Assembly (NCBI GenBank): GCA_021777335.1
Contig: JAJYDT010000021.1
Coordinates: forward strand, 1-36,256
Direction of reading: 5' to 3'
DNA length: 36,256 bases
Source: Pseudomonadota bacterium
GTDB lineage: Bacteria; Pseudomonadota; Gammaproteobacteria; Acidiferrobacterales; Acidiferrobacteraceae
Shown in pieces: positions 9,953 to 19,561 of this stretch. Under the pieces are notes generated by a model, which saw only the letters and a program-made list of their open reading frames with translations, was not told the origin of the DNA and did no database searches. A program made the position numbers and the translations under genes. How positions within the stretch are numbered: position 1 is the first letter of the stretch; each line of letters begins with the position of its first letter.

Positions 9953-11542
9953 ATGAGGATTGCGGCGGTGGACGGTCTCGTTCTCTCCGTGCCTGAAAAG
10001 ACGCTTGCGTGGCCCATTGATCTGCGGTTGAGGAAGGCCCGTTACTGGGTCGAGCAGTTGCCAATCGCGGACAGTGTGCAAACGGCGCGACAGCTGTATC
10101 GAACGGTATACCACCTGAACCGGAGCCGGTTACAGGTGGAAGATCGGCTGGAGCTGATGGAGCTCTATGTCGAACCCACGGCAACGGTTGCCGATGTCCT
10201 GGCTGTCCATCTTGAACAATTCGCGTTGCCACTGAGTGGCAAGAAGCGGCGGCTCGCCGGTTTCCTGCGCGAATTGCATATGGAAATGGCGTATGGATAC
10301 AAGACGGTGGTGCAGGATCTCATTGGTCGGCGCCATCGGGACGACGCGCTGCTGGTCACCGCCATTCACCGGGCAATTGAGTATCTTGGGGATGTGCTCG
10401 CGCGTTCGTATCGGGTCTACGCCCCGTATCCTTCCGGTGTCTGGCGTGAAATCCACACCCTCTATGAGTATGCGGAGCATCATGGCTATGTTGACGCGGG
10501 TGTTGACGGACCAGCCGAGACAATTCGCCACCGCTATCTTGAAGCCCTGCTGCTCGGTGTTGCGGACCCTTATCAGATGCTCCCAAACGATTGCAAAAGG
10601 GTCGAGGTTCTGCTCCAGCACACGGCCTCCCGCGCGCGCCTTGGTCTCTGTGATTCCAGTGACCGCCGTTTTCGGTTCGTGATTGATCTCAAATCCGATG
10701 CCCCACCTGCATGGATGATTGCGGAGTATGCCGGGCCGTCTCTGCGCGTGCTCGAGACGGGGGGGCTTGTGCGGTTTTTCTCCCGAGTGACAGAACGCCT
10801 TGCCGCAGGGGTGGCAGCGCGCGATACAGGGCTTGGTCTCGACATGCTGAATACAGCGCTCAGTGACCTGCTCGGCCGCCTTTTGCATGTATGGAGCATA
10901 CCCCCGGTACGGCGCGCGGAACGGGTAAAAGGCCATGGCACGCTTGCTGTGTGTACTGGTTTTAAAGCCGCGCATTTTTTTCTGACGGGACAGGCGGGGG
11001 TTGACGGTGAGCGGCCTGCGGCGGAGACCCTGTTGCGGCACGAGACCGAGGACTACCTCGATCTCGACAGCGATGAACCGCGTCGCACCACGGCAGCGGA
11101 ATATTTCCGGGTGCTCCAATGGTTTGTGCGTGACGAGGGACCTGCGGGGCTGGCGCTCGCGCGTGACGGATCGGAGCCTCTGAATGTGCAGGCGGGCGAT
11201 CTCGTTGTGGTGGAGCGTGATCCGGGGCGCTGGCAGCTTGGTGTCGCGCGTTGGCTGAAGACACCGGATCCGGATTGCGTCGAGATGGGGATCGAGATTC
11301 TTTCGGCAAGGCCAAAGGCGGTGTTTCTTGATACGGCTGCGGGCCGCAAACCGGCGATTCTGGTCGACGGGGTATCCGCAGGCACGCTCATCACACGCCC
11401 GGGAACCATTGGTCTCGGCAGTGCGGTCCGGCTGCTTCGGGACGACAGTCTGCCCGAGATGGTTAGTCCATCGAAGCGACTTGAGCACAACCCGTCTTTC
11501 GAGTGCCTCGCGCTTGCAAGCGCGGCACCGCTGCTGAACTAG
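9953..11542 (+). CDS. Conserved large protein with PilZ-like C-terminal region
   Basis: A 529-residue soluble protein with no signal peptide or membrane helix. ATG 9953 follows AAGGGG at a suitable distance. Roughly residues 1-300 are mainly helical and unrecognised. The C-terminal part has VRRAERVKGHGTLAVCTG, then WFVRDEGPAGLAL and, further on, GDLVVVERDPGRWQLGVARW. This succession (arginine-rich entry, a D-x-S/G-xx-G-like turn, then a beta-rich 'vGdlv...W.lGvvRW' block) resembles PilZ-type c-di-GMP-binding barrels in long proteobacterial proteins sometimes annotated as PilZ-domain or 'molecular chaperone'. The exact RxxxR and D/NxSxxG signatures are degenerate, so ligand binding is unproven. 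It converges on suhB with only seven bases between the two stop codons. Confidence 0.55.
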   Translation: MRIAAVDGLVLSVPEKTLAWPIDLRLRKARYWVEQLPIADSVQTARQLYRTVYHLNRSRLQVEDRLELMELYVEPTATVADVLAVHLEQFALPLSGKKRRLAGFLRELHMEMAYGYKTVVQDLIGRRHRDDALLVTAIHRAIEYLGDVLARSYRVYAPYPSGVWREIHTLYEYAEHHGYVDAGVDGPAETIRHRYLEALLLGVADPYQMLPNDCKRVEVLLQHTASRARLGLCDSSDRRFRFVIDLKSDAPPAWMIAEYAGPSLRVLETGGLVRFFSRVTERLAAGVAARDTGLGLDMLNTALSDLLGRLLHVWSIPPVRRAERVKGHGTLAVCTGFKAAHFFLTGQAGVDGERPAAETLLRHETEDYLDLDSDEPRRTTAAEYFRVLQWFVRDEGPAGLALARDGSEPLNVQAGDLVVVERDPGRWQLGVARWLKTPDPDCVEMGIEILSARPKAVFLDTAAGRKPAILVDGVSAGTLITRPGTIGLGSAVRLLRDDSLPEMVSPSKRLEHNPSFECLALASAAPLLN

Positions 11543-11549
11543 TCCTCGT

Positions 11550-12347
11550 TTAACAATGCAGCTCGGGCGGTAATAGTGGCCCGATCAGATGCGTGATCTC
11601 ACTGTGGATCCTCGGGTTCCCCGCAATCACGTTACCGCTTGCAAGAAAAGCCTGGCCTCCTGCAAAGTCGCTCACGATTCCGCCCGCCTCGGTCACGAGC
11701 AGACTTCCCGCCGCAATATCCCATGCGCCAAGACCGATCTCCCAGAATCCGTCGAGCCGTCCGCTAGCGACGTGTGCGAGATCAAGCGCTGCCGATCCGG
11801 CGCGTCGGACTCCGTGCGTGCGCGGGAGGAGGGCGCGAAACGTGCTGATCCAGGTTTCCAGATACTCCATCGACTTGAATGGAAAGCCGGTTCCCAGGAG
11901 CGATGAGGACAGGGAATTACTCTGGCTCACCCGGAGACGCCGGTCATTGAGATGCGCGCCCCCACCCCGGGAGGCAGTAAAAATCTCGTCGCGCAGCGGG
12001 TCATAGACAACCGCCTGGTCGAGTTGCCCGCGGCGCCTGAGCGCAATCGAGACGGCGAACTGAGGGTAGCCGTGCACGAAATTTGTAGTGCCGTCGAGGG
12101 GATCGATGATCCACTCATACTCATTGCCTGCGTGAAGCCCACTTTCCTCGGCAAGAATGGCGTGATTGGGGTAGGCCGCCCGGATTGTCTTGATAATGAC
12201 GTACTCGGCGTCGCGATCAGCAGCCGTGACAAAATCATTGCGTCCTTTGGTCTCAACCGTGAGGTTGCCCAGTTGGCCGGTGTAGCGCAGCAGCAGCTTG
12301 CCTGCTTGGCGCGCCGCTTTCACGGCTATGTTGAGCATTGGGTGCAT
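11550..12347 (-). CDS. suhB: Inositol-1-monophosphatase SuhB
   Basis: The 265-residue product starts MHPMLNIAVKAARQAGKLLL, nearly the E. coli SuhB N terminus, which fixes the start at 12347. Metal and substrate motifs of the inositol monophosphatase family are present: AILAEESG, WIIDPLDGTTNFVHGYP, and GLGAWDIAAGSLLVTEAGG. The enzyme dephosphorylates myo-inositol phosphate. In E. coli the protein also joins the Nus-factor antitermination complex on rRNA operons. It is divergent from trmJ across a 47-base gap, the same arrangement as in E. coli. Confidence 0.96.
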   Translation of the reverse strand: MHPMLNIAVKAARQAGKLLLRYTGQLGNLTVETKGRNDFVTAADRDAEYVIIKTIRAAYPNHAILAEESGLHAGNEYEWIIDPLDGTTNFVHGYPQFAVSIALRRRGQLDQAVVYDPLRDEIFTASRGGGAHLNDRRLRVSQSNSLSSSLLGTGFPFKSMEYLETWISTFRALLPRTHGVRRAGSAALDLAHVASGRLDGFWEIGLGAWDIAAGSLLVTEAGGIVSDFAGGQAFLASGNVIAGNPRIHSEITHLIGPLLPPELHC

Positions 12348-12382
12348 GGCAGAATGGGGCCAGAGGAAGAAGAAGTGGGCGG

Positions 12383-12388
12383 ATTCTA
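12383..12388 (-). promoter_or_regulatory. Candidate -10 box of suhB
   Basis: Minus strand TAGAAT lies 35 bases upstream of the suhB ATG in the suhB-trmJ gap. At 17 bases further upstream TTTGCG gives a weak -35 inside trmJ. The sequence TAGAATCCGC is identical to the one upstream of fdxA. Confidence 0.3.
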
Positions 12389-12394
12389 ACGGCG

Positions 12395-13162
12395 ATGACT
12401 GAAAACGCAAAACCAAGGGCGGAGGACGCGCTTCGAAACATCCGTATCGTGCTTGTTGGTCCGACGCACCCGGGCAACATCGGGGGCGCAGCACGCGCCA
12501 TGAAAAATTCTGGGTTGAGCGATTTGCGACTCGTGGCCCCGCGCCTGTTTCCGCACCCTGATGCCGATGCTCGCGCGGCTGGTGCCGAAGAGATCCTGGC
12601 GCAGGCTGTTGTGGTCGACACGCTCGAGGCCGCCATCGCGGACTGCCATCTCGTCGTTGGCGCGAGCGCACGGTCCCGTACCATCCCGCTGTCCTCGTTT
12701 GCCCCTGACGAGACCGCGCGCAGCCTCTTGTCCGTCGCATACACAGCCCCAGTGGCGCTGGTATTCGGGCGCGAGCGCACGGGTCTTACAAACAGCGAGC
12801 TCGACCGCTGCCAGCAACTCGTGATGATTCCGGCGAATCCCGTGTTCAGCTCCCTTAATCTTGCCGCTGCTGTGCAGGTGCTGGGCTACGAATTATACAA
12901 GGCGTTGGTGGGTCAATCTGTGAAGGCGCATGCCTCCAGGGCCGCTACCCGTGCCGAGATGCATCATTTTTACGGACATCTTGAGCGTGTGCTGATCGAT
13001 CTCGAATTTCTGAACCCGGCCGCGCCTCGCAAGCTCATGCGGCGTATCATGCGCCTCGTCGATCGTTCCCGACCTGACTCAAACGAGATCAACATCCTGG
13101 AAGGTATCCTGACGGCTATCGAGCGCTTGGGGCACGGACCTTCGTCCCCACGCAATACTTGA
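12395..13162 (+). CDS. trmJ: tRNA (cytidine/uridine-2'-O-)-methyltransferase TrmJ
   Basis: This 255-residue SPOUT methyltransferase begins [20 protein letters not shown]. The family motifs are visible: [25 protein letters not shown] near the N terminus, then [14 protein letters not shown] and [19 protein letters not shown], which form the knotted S-adenosylmethionine site. TrmJ methylates the 2'-OH of nucleotide 32 in the anticodon loop of several tRNAs. The ATG at 12395 is the first that fits the family; 19 upstream codons of open frame lie in the suhB divergent region. It heads the run trmJ-cysE-iscR, as in many gammaproteobacteria. Confidence 0.95.
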   Translation: MTENAKPRAEDALRNIRIVLVGPTHPGNIGGAARAMKNSGLSDLRLVAPRLFPHPDADARAAGAEEILAQAVVVDTLEAAIADCHLVVGASARSRTIPLSSFAPDETARSLLSVAYTAPVALVFGRERTGLTNSELDRCQQLVMIPANPVFSSLNLAAAVQVLGYELYKALVGQSVKAHASRAATRAEMHHFYGHLERVLIDLEFLNPAAPRKLMRRIMRLVDRSRPDSNEINILEGILTAIERLGHGPSSPRNT

Positions 13163-13214
13163 CAACAACGGTCAGGAAAGGCTTAATGCCGACCGCCTTG
13201 GAGCCGAGTTTCTG

Positions 13215-14006
13215 ATGTTCCGCCATCTGCGCGAATTCATTGATAGCATTTATGCCCGTGACCCCGCGGCACGTTCTGCATGGGAGGTGCTGACAGTCTA
13301 CCCAGGGGTGCATGCCGTGGGTTTTCACCGCGTCTCGCACTGGCTTTGGAGTAACGGCCTGAAGGGCACGGCGCGCATCATCGCCCATTTTTCACGGTGG
13401 TTGACCGGGATTGAGATCCATCCCGGGGCGACGCTCGGGCACCGCTTGTTTATCGATCATGGCCTCGGGGTTGTTATCGGTGAAACGGCCGAGGTCGGCG
13501 ACGACTGCACGCTCTACCAGGGGGTGACCCTGGGGGGCACGAGTTGGCAGCAGGAGAAACGCCACCCGACGCTGGGCAATCACGTTGTCGTAGGGGCGGG
13601 TGCGAAGGTTCTTGGCCCGATCCACGTGGGAGATCGGGCACGCATCGGTTCGAATTCCGTGGTCGTCAAGGATGTGCCGGCGGATGCGACGGTGGTCGGG
13701 ATTCCGGGAAGAGTTATCAACTCGGGCGATGAGCAGCGCAGAAGGCGGCAGGAGATCGCGCGACGCATAGGGTTTGACGCCTATGGCGAGACACCTCAGA
13801 TGCCGGACCCGGTGGCCCAGGTGATCGACCGCCTCATCGATCACATTAGCCTGATCGAGCAACGCATGGAGGCTGTATGCAAGGTATTGAAGGCCGCGGG
13901 GATTCCGGTCGGGGCCGGGGTGCCACCGCTCGATGTCACCCGGATGGGGCCAGCAATCCCTCGTGAGCCCAACGAGGATCCAGGGCCGGGGCCGGACGAC
14001 AAATAG
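13215..14006 (+). CDS. cysE: Serine O-acetyltransferase (short, EpsC-type)
   Basis: The 263-residue product acetylates L-serine with acetyl-CoA, the first step of cysteine synthesis. It has the left-handed beta-helix hexapeptide region with [51 protein letters not shown] and [19 protein letters not shown]. It lacks the longer N-terminal extension of E. coli CysE and so belongs to the shorter form common next to isc genes. Placement immediately before iscR makes sense because IscS takes its sulfur from cysteine. The stop codon lies inside the IscR-type operator of the next gene. The last 60 residues (after [13 protein letters not shown]) are variable and proline-rich. Confidence 0.95.
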   Translation: MFRHLREFIDSIYARDPAARSAWEVLTVYPGVHAVGFHRVSHWLWSNGLKGTARIIAHFSRWLTGIEIHPGATLGHRLFIDHGLGVVIGETAEVGDDCTLYQGVTLGGTSWQQEKRHPTLGNHVVVGAGAKVLGPIHVGDRARIGSNSVVVKDVPADATVVGIPGRVINSGDEQRRRRQEIARRIGFDAYGETPQMPDPVAQVIDRLIDHISLIEQRMEAVCKVLKAAGIPVGAGVPPLDVTRMGPAIPREPNEDPGPGPDDK

Positions 14007-14027
14007 TTGACTAAAACCATCGGATTT
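14003..14027 (+). promoter_or_regulatory. Putative type 1 IscR-binding site
   Basis: These 25 bases follow the known E. coli type 1 consensus (ATASYYGACT-RWWWY-AGTCRRSTAT) closely. The left arm ATAGTTGACT is a full match, the centre AAAAC fits, and the right arm has the TC-GG core with four mismatches. The site covers the -35 box and part of the spacer of the iscR promoter and begins at the cysE stop codon. It implies repression by [2Fe-2S]-IscR, the autoregulation known in E. coli. Confidence 0.7.
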
Positions 14028-14035
14028 TGTATCAT
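14007..14035 (+). promoter_or_regulatory. iscR sigma-70-type promoter
   Basis: TTGACT at 14007-14012 and TATCAT at 14030-14035 are separated by 17 bases. This is a good sigma-70 pair, 38 bases ahead of the iscR ATG, and it overlaps the IscR-type operator. Confidence 0.7.
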
Positions 14036-14073
14036 CCGGTCTAGATCAAAGACAGAAAAGGCTGGACGGTGCT

Positions 14074-14544
14074 ATGAAGCTGACGACGAAAGGCCGATAT
14101 GCGGTGACTGCGATGCTGGATCTTGCGCTTCATCGCCGTGAGCAGGTTGTTTCGTTGTCGGACATCGCAGCGCGGCAGGATATCTCACTGGCTTACCTGG
14201 AGCAATTGTTTGCGCGCCTGCGACGGTCTGGCCTCGTGGAGAGCGTTCGTGGTCCCGGGGGCGGGTATCAGCTGTCATTACCGCCAGCGGAGATCTCGGT
14301 AGCCGAGATCATCATCGCGATCGATGAGAACATCGATGCGACGCGTTGCCGCGGCGAGGAGAATTGTCACGGTGACGAGCGTTGTCTGACTCACCAGCTG
14401 TGGCAGGAGTTGAGTGAACGGATCTACGCGTTCCTGGACGAGACGACGCTCGGCGATCTGATCAGCCGTCCGGCTGTACAGGAAGTGGCGTTACGGCAAA
14501 AAATGCCGGCAGGACTGCGTGTGGAGGCGGGTGAAGGAAGATGA
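14074..14544 (+). CDS. iscR: Fe-S cluster-sensing regulator IscR
   Basis: The 156-residue Rrf2-family regulator starts [20 protein letters not shown]. It has the winged helix ([18 protein letters not shown], then RGPGGGYQL in the wing) and the three cluster-binding cysteines Cys92, Cys98 and Cys104 with His107, all at the E. coli positions. With a [2Fe-2S] cluster it represses isc; in apo form it controls other promoters. The gene overlaps iscS by four bases (ATGA), so the two are translationally coupled. The operator and promoter upstream support negative autoregulation of the whole operon. Confidence 0.97.
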   Translation: MKLTTKGRYAVTAMLDLALHRREQVVSLSDIAARQDISLAYLEQLFARLRRSGLVESVRGPGGGYQLSLPPAEISVAEIIIAIDENIDATRCRGEENCHGDERCLTHQLWQELSERIYAFLDETTLGDLISRPAVQEVALRQKMPAGLRVEAGEGR

Positions 14545-15755
14545 GAAAGCCGATCTATCTGGATAATTCTGCGACGACGCCTGTGGATCCCCGGGTGGCA
14601 GAGAAGATGTGTGCCTACCTGACCCCTGATGGGGAGTTCGGCAACCCGGCGTCGCGCTCGCATGTGTTTGGCTGGAAGGCCGAAGAGGCAGTGGAGGAGG
14701 CGCGTCACAACGTCGCCTCGCTGATCGGCGCCGATCCCAAGGAGATTGTGTGGACATCAGGCGCGACCGAGTCGGATAACCTTGCGATCAAGGGCGCCGC
14801 GCACTTCAATCACAGCAAGGGCAAGCACATTGTGACATGCAAAACCGAACACAAGGCAGTGCTTGATACATGTCGGCAGCTCGAGCGGGAAGGGTTCGAG
14901 GTAACCTATATCGAGCCAGAGCCGAATGGATTGATCAATCTGGCGAAACTCGAGGCGGCGTTACGGCCGGACACGACGCTGGTGTCGATCATGCACGTCA
15001 ATAACGAGATCGGCGTGGTACAGGATATCCCTGCGATCGGCAGGCTAACGCGCTCCCGTGGCATCGTGCTGCATTCGGACGCCGCGCAGAGCGCGGGGAA
15101 AGTTCAGATCGATGTCCAGGCGATGAACGTCGACCTGTTGTCGCTCTCAGCCCATAAGGTGTACGGACCAAAAGGGATGGGCGCGCTTTACGTGCGCCGT
15201 AAGCCGAGGGTGCGTATCGAGGCGCAGATGCACGGCGGGGGTCATGAACGCGGACTGCGTTCCGGGACACTGCCGACGCATCAGATCGTCGGTATGGGTG
15301 AAGCCTTTCGCTTGGCTGCGCTTGAGATGCCGATGGAGATCGAGCGCATCCAGCGGCTCCGGGACCGGCTGCTGAACGGTTTCAGGGATATTGAAGAGGT
15401 ATACGTCAACGGCGATCTTGATCAACGGGTTGCGCATAACCTGAACGTGAGCTTCAACTTCGTGGAGGGTGAATCGCTCATCATGGCGCTCAAGGATCTT
15501 GCGGTATCCTCCGGGTCAGCGTGCACCTCGGCAAGTCTCGAACCCTCCTATGTGTTGCGTGCCCTCGGTCGCAACGATGAACTGGCACACAGCTCGATCC
15601 GGTTCACGCTGGGGAGGTTCACCACGGAGGAGGATATTGATTATACGATCGCGCTCATGCACGAGAAGATCGGTAAGTTGCGTGAGTTGTCGCCGCTCTG
15701 GGAGATGTATAAGGATGGCGTTGATCTAAAATCGGTACAGTGGGCAGCACACTGA
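14541..15755 (+). CDS. iscS: Cysteine desulfurase IscS
   Basis: The 404-residue pyridoxal-phosphate enzyme removes sulfur from cysteine and passes it to IscU and other acceptors. Key residues sit at the same numbers as in E. coli: PLP lysine Lys206 in [12 protein letters not shown], and the mobile-loop persulfide cysteine Cys328 in [36 protein letters not shown] opens the protein. It starts in an ATGA overlap with iscR and is followed 31 bases later by iscU, with GAGGTGG as ribosome binding site for the latter. Confidence 0.98.
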   Translation: MRKPIYLDNSATTPVDPRVAEKMCAYLTPDGEFGNPASRSHVFGWKAEEAVEEARHNVASLIGADPKEIVWTSGATESDNLAIKGAAHFNHSKGKHIVTCKTEHKAVLDTCRQLEREGFEVTYIEPEPNGLINLAKLEAALRPDTTLVSIMHVNNEIGVVQDIPAIGRLTRSRGIVLHSDAAQSAGKVQIDVQAMNVDLLSLSAHKVYGPKGMGALYVRRKPRVRIEAQMHGGGHERGLRSGTLPTHQIVGMGEAFRLAALEMPMEIERIQRLRDRLLNGFRDIEEVYVNGDLDQRVAHNLNVSFNFVEGESLIMALKDLAVSSGSACTSASLEPSYVLRALGRNDELAHSSIRFTLGRFTTEEDIDYTIALMHEKIGKLRELSPLWEMYKDGVDLKSVQWAAH

Positions 15756-15786
15756 TTCATCGTTTCCTATTTGATCGAGGTGGCTT

Positions 15787-16179
15787 ATGGCATACAGTAA
15801 AAAGGTATTGGATCATTATGAAAATCCGCGGAACGTGGGCTCGTTCGACAAGAGCGACAGATCGATCGGAACCGGCATGGTAGGTGCGCCGGCCTGCGGC
15901 GATGTGATGAAACTGCAGATCCGGGTCAGCGAGCAAGGAGTGATCGAGGACGCGCGCTTCAAGACATACGGGTGCGGGTCGGCGATTGCATCGAGCTCAC
16001 TGCTCACAGAGTGGGTCAAGGGCAAGACTCTTGACGAGGCAGGCCAGATCAAGAATACGCAGATCGCCGAGGAGCTCGCGCTGCCGCCGGTGAAGATTCA
16101 CTGTTCTGTGCTCGCGGAAGACGCCATCAAGGCGGCGATCGCGGATTACCGGCAGAAGACGTCGGCGGACGCGGCCTAA
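15787..16179 (+). CDS. iscU: Fe-S cluster scaffold IscU
   Basis: The 130-residue scaffold on which new [2Fe-2S] clusters are built. Cys37 with Asp39 ([13 protein letters not shown]), Cys63 ([11 protein letters not shown]) and Cys106 ([12 protein letters not shown]) are the three conserved cluster ligands. The chaperone-recognition motif LPPVK at 99-103, bound by HscA, is intact. Length and order fit the E. coli protein exactly. iscA follows after 14 bases. Confidence 0.98.
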   Translation: MAYSKKVLDHYENPRNVGSFDKSDRSIGTGMVGAPACGDVMKLQIRVSEQGVIEDARFKTYGCGSAIASSSLLTEWVKGKTLDEAGQIKNTQIAEELALPPVKIHCSVLAEDAIKAAIADYRQKTSADAA

Positions 16180-16193
16180 CGGAGGGCAGTGTT

Positions 16194-16517
16194 ATGCCGA
16201 TTACACTCACGGAGGTGGCGGCCGAACGCGTGCAGCGCTTCCTTAAGGGCCGCGGCAAGGGCGAGGGCCTCCGCCTTGGCGTCCGCAGCACGGGGTGTTC
16301 AGGCAAGGCCTATGTGCTGGAGTTCGTAGATCAAGCCAATCCCGAGGATCTGGTGTTCGAGAGCCAAGGCGTGCGGGTATTTGTTGATCCGAAAAGTCTT
16401 GTGTATCTCGACGGCACTGAGCTTGATTACGGCAAAGAGGGCCTGAATGAGGGTTTCCGGTTCAATAACCCCAATGTCAAGGGTCAGTGCGGCTGCGGTG
16501 AGAGTTTTAGCGTCTGA
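16194..16517 (+). CDS. iscA: Fe-S assembly A-type carrier IscA
   Basis: The 107-residue A-type carrier has the conserved cysteines Cys35 ([11 protein letters not shown]), Cys99 and Cys101 (GQCGCGESF). It takes iron or preformed clusters to target proteins. The gene sits between iscU and hscB with short gaps and a GGAGGG sequence ahead of the start. Confidence 0.97.
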   Translation: MPITLTEVAAERVQRFLKGRGKGEGLRLGVRSTGCSGKAYVLEFVDQANPEDLVFESQGVRVFVDPKSLVYLDGTELDYGKEGLNEGFRFNNPNVKGQCGCGESFSV

Positions 16518-16532
16518 GCTTTTGGGGCAGCC

Positions 16533-17063
16533 ATGTCGGTCAAGTTGCCGGACGACTACTTTGCCCTTTTCAATCTGCAGCCCGTTTTTGACGTCAATCT
16601 GACCGATCTCGCGACGCGCTATCGCGCGTTGCAGCGTGATGTCCATCCTGACCGGTTCGCCAACTGCTCCGATGCCGAGCGCCGCCACGCAGTTCAGCGT
16701 GCTGCCGAGGTTAACGATGCCTTTCAGACCCTGAAGGATCCATTGCGGCGCGCGCGTTATCTGCTTGCGCTTAAGGGGATAGAGACTGACGATGAGACCG
16801 ATACCGTCATGGATCCCGAATTTCTCATGCGGCAGATGGACCTGCGCGAAGAGCTTGAGCAGGTGCGTACACAGCAGGGCCGTGATCGTGCGAATGCGCT
16901 CGATCATCTGCGCCGGGATCTCGTCTCCCAGTTCGACGACAAGATGAACACGTTCCGGAATGCGTTCATCGATGACCTCGCCCGTGCCCGTGTTGTCGTG
17001 CGGGAACTGCAGTTCCTGCGCAAGTTTCTCGATGAGATCGGCTGTGCCCTGGAGGACACATAA
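16533..17063 (+). CDS. hscB: Fe-S co-chaperone HscB
   Basis: This 176-residue J-type co-chaperone brings IscU to HscA and stimulates its ATPase. The J domain is N-terminal ([16 protein letters not shown]) with the HPD motif at residues 38-40 (VHPDRF). The C-terminal three-helix IscU-binding domain carries [12 protein letters not shown]. It ends five bases before the hscA start. Confidence 0.97.
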   Translation: MSVKLPDDYFALFNLQPVFDVNLTDLATRYRALQRDVHPDRFANCSDAERRHAVQRAAEVNDAFQTLKDPLRRARYLLALKGIETDDETDTVMDPEFLMRQMDLREELEQVRTQQGRDRANALDHLRRDLVSQFDDKMNTFRNAFIDDLARARVVVRELQFLRKFLDEIGCALEDT

Positions 17064-17068
17064 AGCGT

Positions 17069-18934
17069 ATGGCTCTGCTGCAGATAAGTGAACCTGGAAG
17101 ATCCGACGTACCGCATGAGCGGAGACTCGCCGCCGGCATCGATCTCGGGACCACAAACTCGCTGATTGCAACTGTGCGCAGCGGGATCGCTGAGACACTG
17201 CCGGATGCGGCTGGAAACCATCTGTTGCCCTCGGTCGTTCGCTATTTTCCTGACCGTCCACCAGTGGTCGGAATTGAGGCCATCGAAGCGGCGGTTGTGG
17301 ATCCGCTGAACACCATCGCGTCGGTCAAGCGGCTGATGGGCCGGGGGATTGCGGATATCCAGCGGATCGGCAATCGTCTACCTTACGAGTTTGACGAAGG
17401 TGACACCGGAGTTCCCCGCATCCGCACCTCAGGGGGGGTGCGCACGCCGGTCGAGGTATCCGCCGACATCCTGCGGGTGCTGAAGGATCGTGCCGAGGCT
17501 GCCCTGGGGGGCCTGCTCACTGGCGTTGTCATTACCGTACCGGCGTATTTTGACGATGCGCAGCGTCAGGCAACCAAGGATGCGGCCCGGCTCGCGGGGC
17601 TCAAGGTGTTCCGTTTGCTGAACGAGCCAACTGCGGCTGCGGTGGCCTATGGCCTTGACCGAAAAACGGAAAGCGTATTCGTGGTATACGACCTCGGCGG
17701 GGGGACGTTCGATGTCTCGGTGTTGCGCTTAACCCAAGGGGTTTTTGAAGTGATGGCGACTGCTGGCGATTCGGCCCTTGGCGGTGATGACATGGATGCT
17801 ACGATCGCGCGCTGGCTGCTTGAAGGCAGAGCCGGGAGCGTCGACCCCGGGCCGGGCGAGGTCCGCGGGCTGCTGCGCGTCGCTCGCCAAGCGAGGGAGC
17901 GCCTGACCCTGGAGGAGGCCGTGGAGATCAGACTGGAAGGCACCGGTGTGACCCGCACCCTGACACGTCACGAACTCAACACGCTCATTGATCCCCTGAT
18001 CGAGCGTACGCTTGGGCCCTGCAGACGTGTGTTGCGCGACGCCGGACTTGTGCTTCCGCAGATTGCCGAGGTGGTAGTGGTCGGAGGCGCGACCCGCATG
18101 CCGCGCGTCCGTGAGAAGGTCGCAGAGTTTTTTGGGCGGCCACCACTGACCGACATCGATCCTGACCGGGTGGTGGCGATCGGCGCCGCTCTTCAGGCCG
18201 ATGTGCTCGCCGGCAACAAGCCTGATGCCGAAATGCTGTTGCTGGATGTAATTCCGCTGTCGCTCGGCATCGAGATGATGGGGGGGCTGGTTGAGCGGCT
18301 CATTCCGAGGAATTCCACGATTCCCGTGGCCAAGGCGCAGGAATTCACGACGTTCAAGGATGGACAGGTGGCGATGGCGATACACGTGGTCCAGGGGGAG
18401 CGCGAGCTTGCGAGCGATTGCCGGTCGCTTGCGCGTTTTGAGCTTAGGGGGATCCCGCCGCTTCCGGCTGGTGCAGGGCGTGTTCGCGTCACGTTCCAGG
18501 TGGACGCGGATGGGCTCCTCAGCGTGTCTGCGCGCGAACTCACAACCGGCATCGAAAGCCAGGTGGTGGTCAAACCATCGTACGGCCTCACGGACGACGA
18601 GATTGAACGGATGCTGCGGGAGTCGCTCGAGTTTGCACACGAAGACGTGGCGGCGCGTACCCTTCGAGAACAGCAGGTAGCGGCGGACCGTCTGCTTCAG
18701 GCCGTTGCGGCGGCACTGGTTGCCGACCTGGATCTGCTTGTGCCGGGGGAGCGGGAGACGATTGAGCATGCCATGGGGGCGTTGACACAAGCGCGTGCGC
18801 AGACGGATCCCGAGGCTATCCGTAAGGCGATCGCAGTGCTTGACCGAGTCACCCAGGGATTTGCAGCACGCCGTATGGACGCGGGTGTACGGCGCGCCGT
18901 GGCCGGGCGGCACGTGGAGGAGTTCGAGCCGTGA
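17069..18934 (+). CDS. hscA: Hsp70-class chaperone HscA
   Basis: The 621-residue specialised Hsp70 uses ATP to release clusters from IscU. Nucleotide-binding domain motifs are [51 protein letters not shown] and [15 protein letters not shown]; the substrate domain begins after [13 protein letters not shown]. The initiation region [10 protein letters not shown] is typical of HscA and not DnaK. The stop overlaps the GTG start of fdx in a GTGA junction. Confidence 0.97.
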   Translation: MALLQISEPGRSDVPHERRLAAGIDLGTTNSLIATVRSGIAETLPDAAGNHLLPSVVRYFPDRPPVVGIEAIEAAVVDPLNTIASVKRLMGRGIADIQRIGNRLPYEFDEGDTGVPRIRTSGGVRTPVEVSADILRVLKDRAEAALGGLLTGVVITVPAYFDDAQRQATKDAARLAGLKVFRLLNEPTAAAVAYGLDRKTESVFVVYDLGGGTFDVSVLRLTQGVFEVMATAGDSALGGDDMDATIARWLLEGRAGSVDPGPGEVRGLLRVARQARERLTLEEAVEIRLEGTGVTRTLTRHELNTLIDPLIERTLGPCRRVLRDAGLVLPQIAEVVVVGGATRMPRVREKVAEFFGRPPLTDIDPDRVVAIGAALQADVLAGNKPDAEMLLLDVIPLSLGIEMMGGLVERLIPRNSTIPVAKAQEFTTFKDGQVAMAIHVVQGERELASDCRSLARFELRGIPPLPAGAGRVRVTFQVDADGLLSVSARELTTGIESQVVVKPSYGLTDDEIERMLRESLEFAHEDVAARTLREQQVAADRLLQAVAAALVADLDLLVPGERETIEHAMGALTQARAQTDPEAIRKAIAVLDRVTQGFAARRMDAGVRRAVAGRHVEEFEP

Positions 18935-19269
18935 CGCGTGTCACGGTACTGCCGCACGCAGAGATCTGCCCGCAGGGTGCGACGATCGAAGCCACCCCCG
19001 GCATGAGTATCTGTGATGCCGTGCTCGGTGCCGGTATCAATATCGAACATGCCTGCGAGAAATCGTGCGCCTGTACGACCTGTCATGTGATTGTGCGCAC
19101 CGGATTTAACAGTCTTACGCCAGCCGAGGAAAAGGAAGAGGACCTGCTCGACAAGGCATGGGGGCTTGAACCGTCATCGCGTCTCAGCTGTCAGGCCAAG
19201 GTGGGCGAGCATGAGCTTGTGATCGAGATCCCGAAATACACCATCAACATGGTGTCTGAGGTACATTGA
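18931..19269 (+). CDS. fdx: [2Fe-2S] ferredoxin Fdx of the Isc system
   Basis: The 112-residue ferredoxin supplies electrons for cluster assembly on IscU. The four ligands Cys42, Cys48, Cys51 ([11 protein letters not shown]) and Cys87 (LSCQAK) sit at the E. coli positions, and the extra Cys46 seen in Isc-type ferredoxins is present. It starts with GTG at 18931, overlapping the hscA stop by four bases. Confidence 0.97.
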   Translation: MTRVTVLPHAEICPQGATIEATPGMSICDAVLGAGINIEHACEKSCACTTCHVIVRTGFNSLTPAEEKEEDLLDKAWGLEPSSRLSCQAKVGEHELVIEIPKYTINMVSEVH

Positions 19270-19286
19270 CAAAAGAGGGGGGTGTG

Positions 19287-19490
19287 ATGAATCTGAAATG
19301 GTCCGATGTGCAGGAAATCGCGATTGCTCTGGCCGAATGCCACCCGGATGTGGACCCCCAGTACGTCCGTTTTACGGATCTCCACCAGTGGGTCGTGGAT
19401 CTTGACGGATTTGACGACGATCCGGCGCGCTCCGGAGAGAAGGTCCTCGAGGCGATCCAGATGGCCTGGATCAACGAGGCAGGGGCCTGA
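19287..19490 (+). CDS. iscX: Isc accessory protein IscX (YfhJ)
   Basis: A 67-residue acidic protein, MNLKWSDVQEIAIALAE at its start and many Asp/Glu (DLDGFDDDPARSGEK). IscX binds IscS and modulates desulfurase activity depending on iron. The ATG at 19287 follows GAGGGGGG; an in-frame TTG at 19266 would overlap fdx and is not needed. It closes the isc operon as in E. coli. The next gene on the strand is unrelated in function. Confidence 0.95.
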   Translation: MNLKWSDVQEIAIALAECHPDVDPQYVRFTDLHQWVVDLDGFDDDPARSGEKVLEAIQMAWINEAGA

Positions 19491-19499
19491 CTGGCATCA

Positions 19500-19528
19500 T
19501 TGCGGTCTCCTTCACGGTCGACTATATC
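19500..19528 (+). promoter_or_regulatory. Candidate promoter for the GGDEF/STAS cluster
   Basis: TTGCGG (19500-19505) and TATATC (19523-19528) are 17 bases apart in the 71-base gap between iscX and the GGDEF gene. Both boxes are only partial matches. If real, it would separate the signalling cluster from the isc operon; if not, the cluster would be read from the isc promoter. Confidence 0.35.
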
Positions 19529-19561
19529 TCGGAGGAAGGAATACGACAGCGGGGGAAATCG

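Noticed and set aside
10130..11488. Long open frame (452 codons) on the minus strand
   Set aside because: It is antisense to the 529-residue PilZ-like gene, its product is rich in Arg/His/Pro without family motifs, and the plus-strand gene has a ribosome binding site. It reflects high GC.
13171..13197. Hairpin-forming sequence (CGGTC/GACCG) before cysE as a riboswitch or attenuator
   Set aside because: The stem is short with bulges, there is no T-run and no known riboswitch consensus.
16299..17261. 320-codon minus-strand frame across iscA, hscB and the hscA start
   Set aside because: It spans three certain plus-strand genes and has no motif.
17729..18913. Long open frame (394 codons) on the minus strand
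   Set aside because: Antisense to hscA, which is certain; the product shows no recognisable domain.
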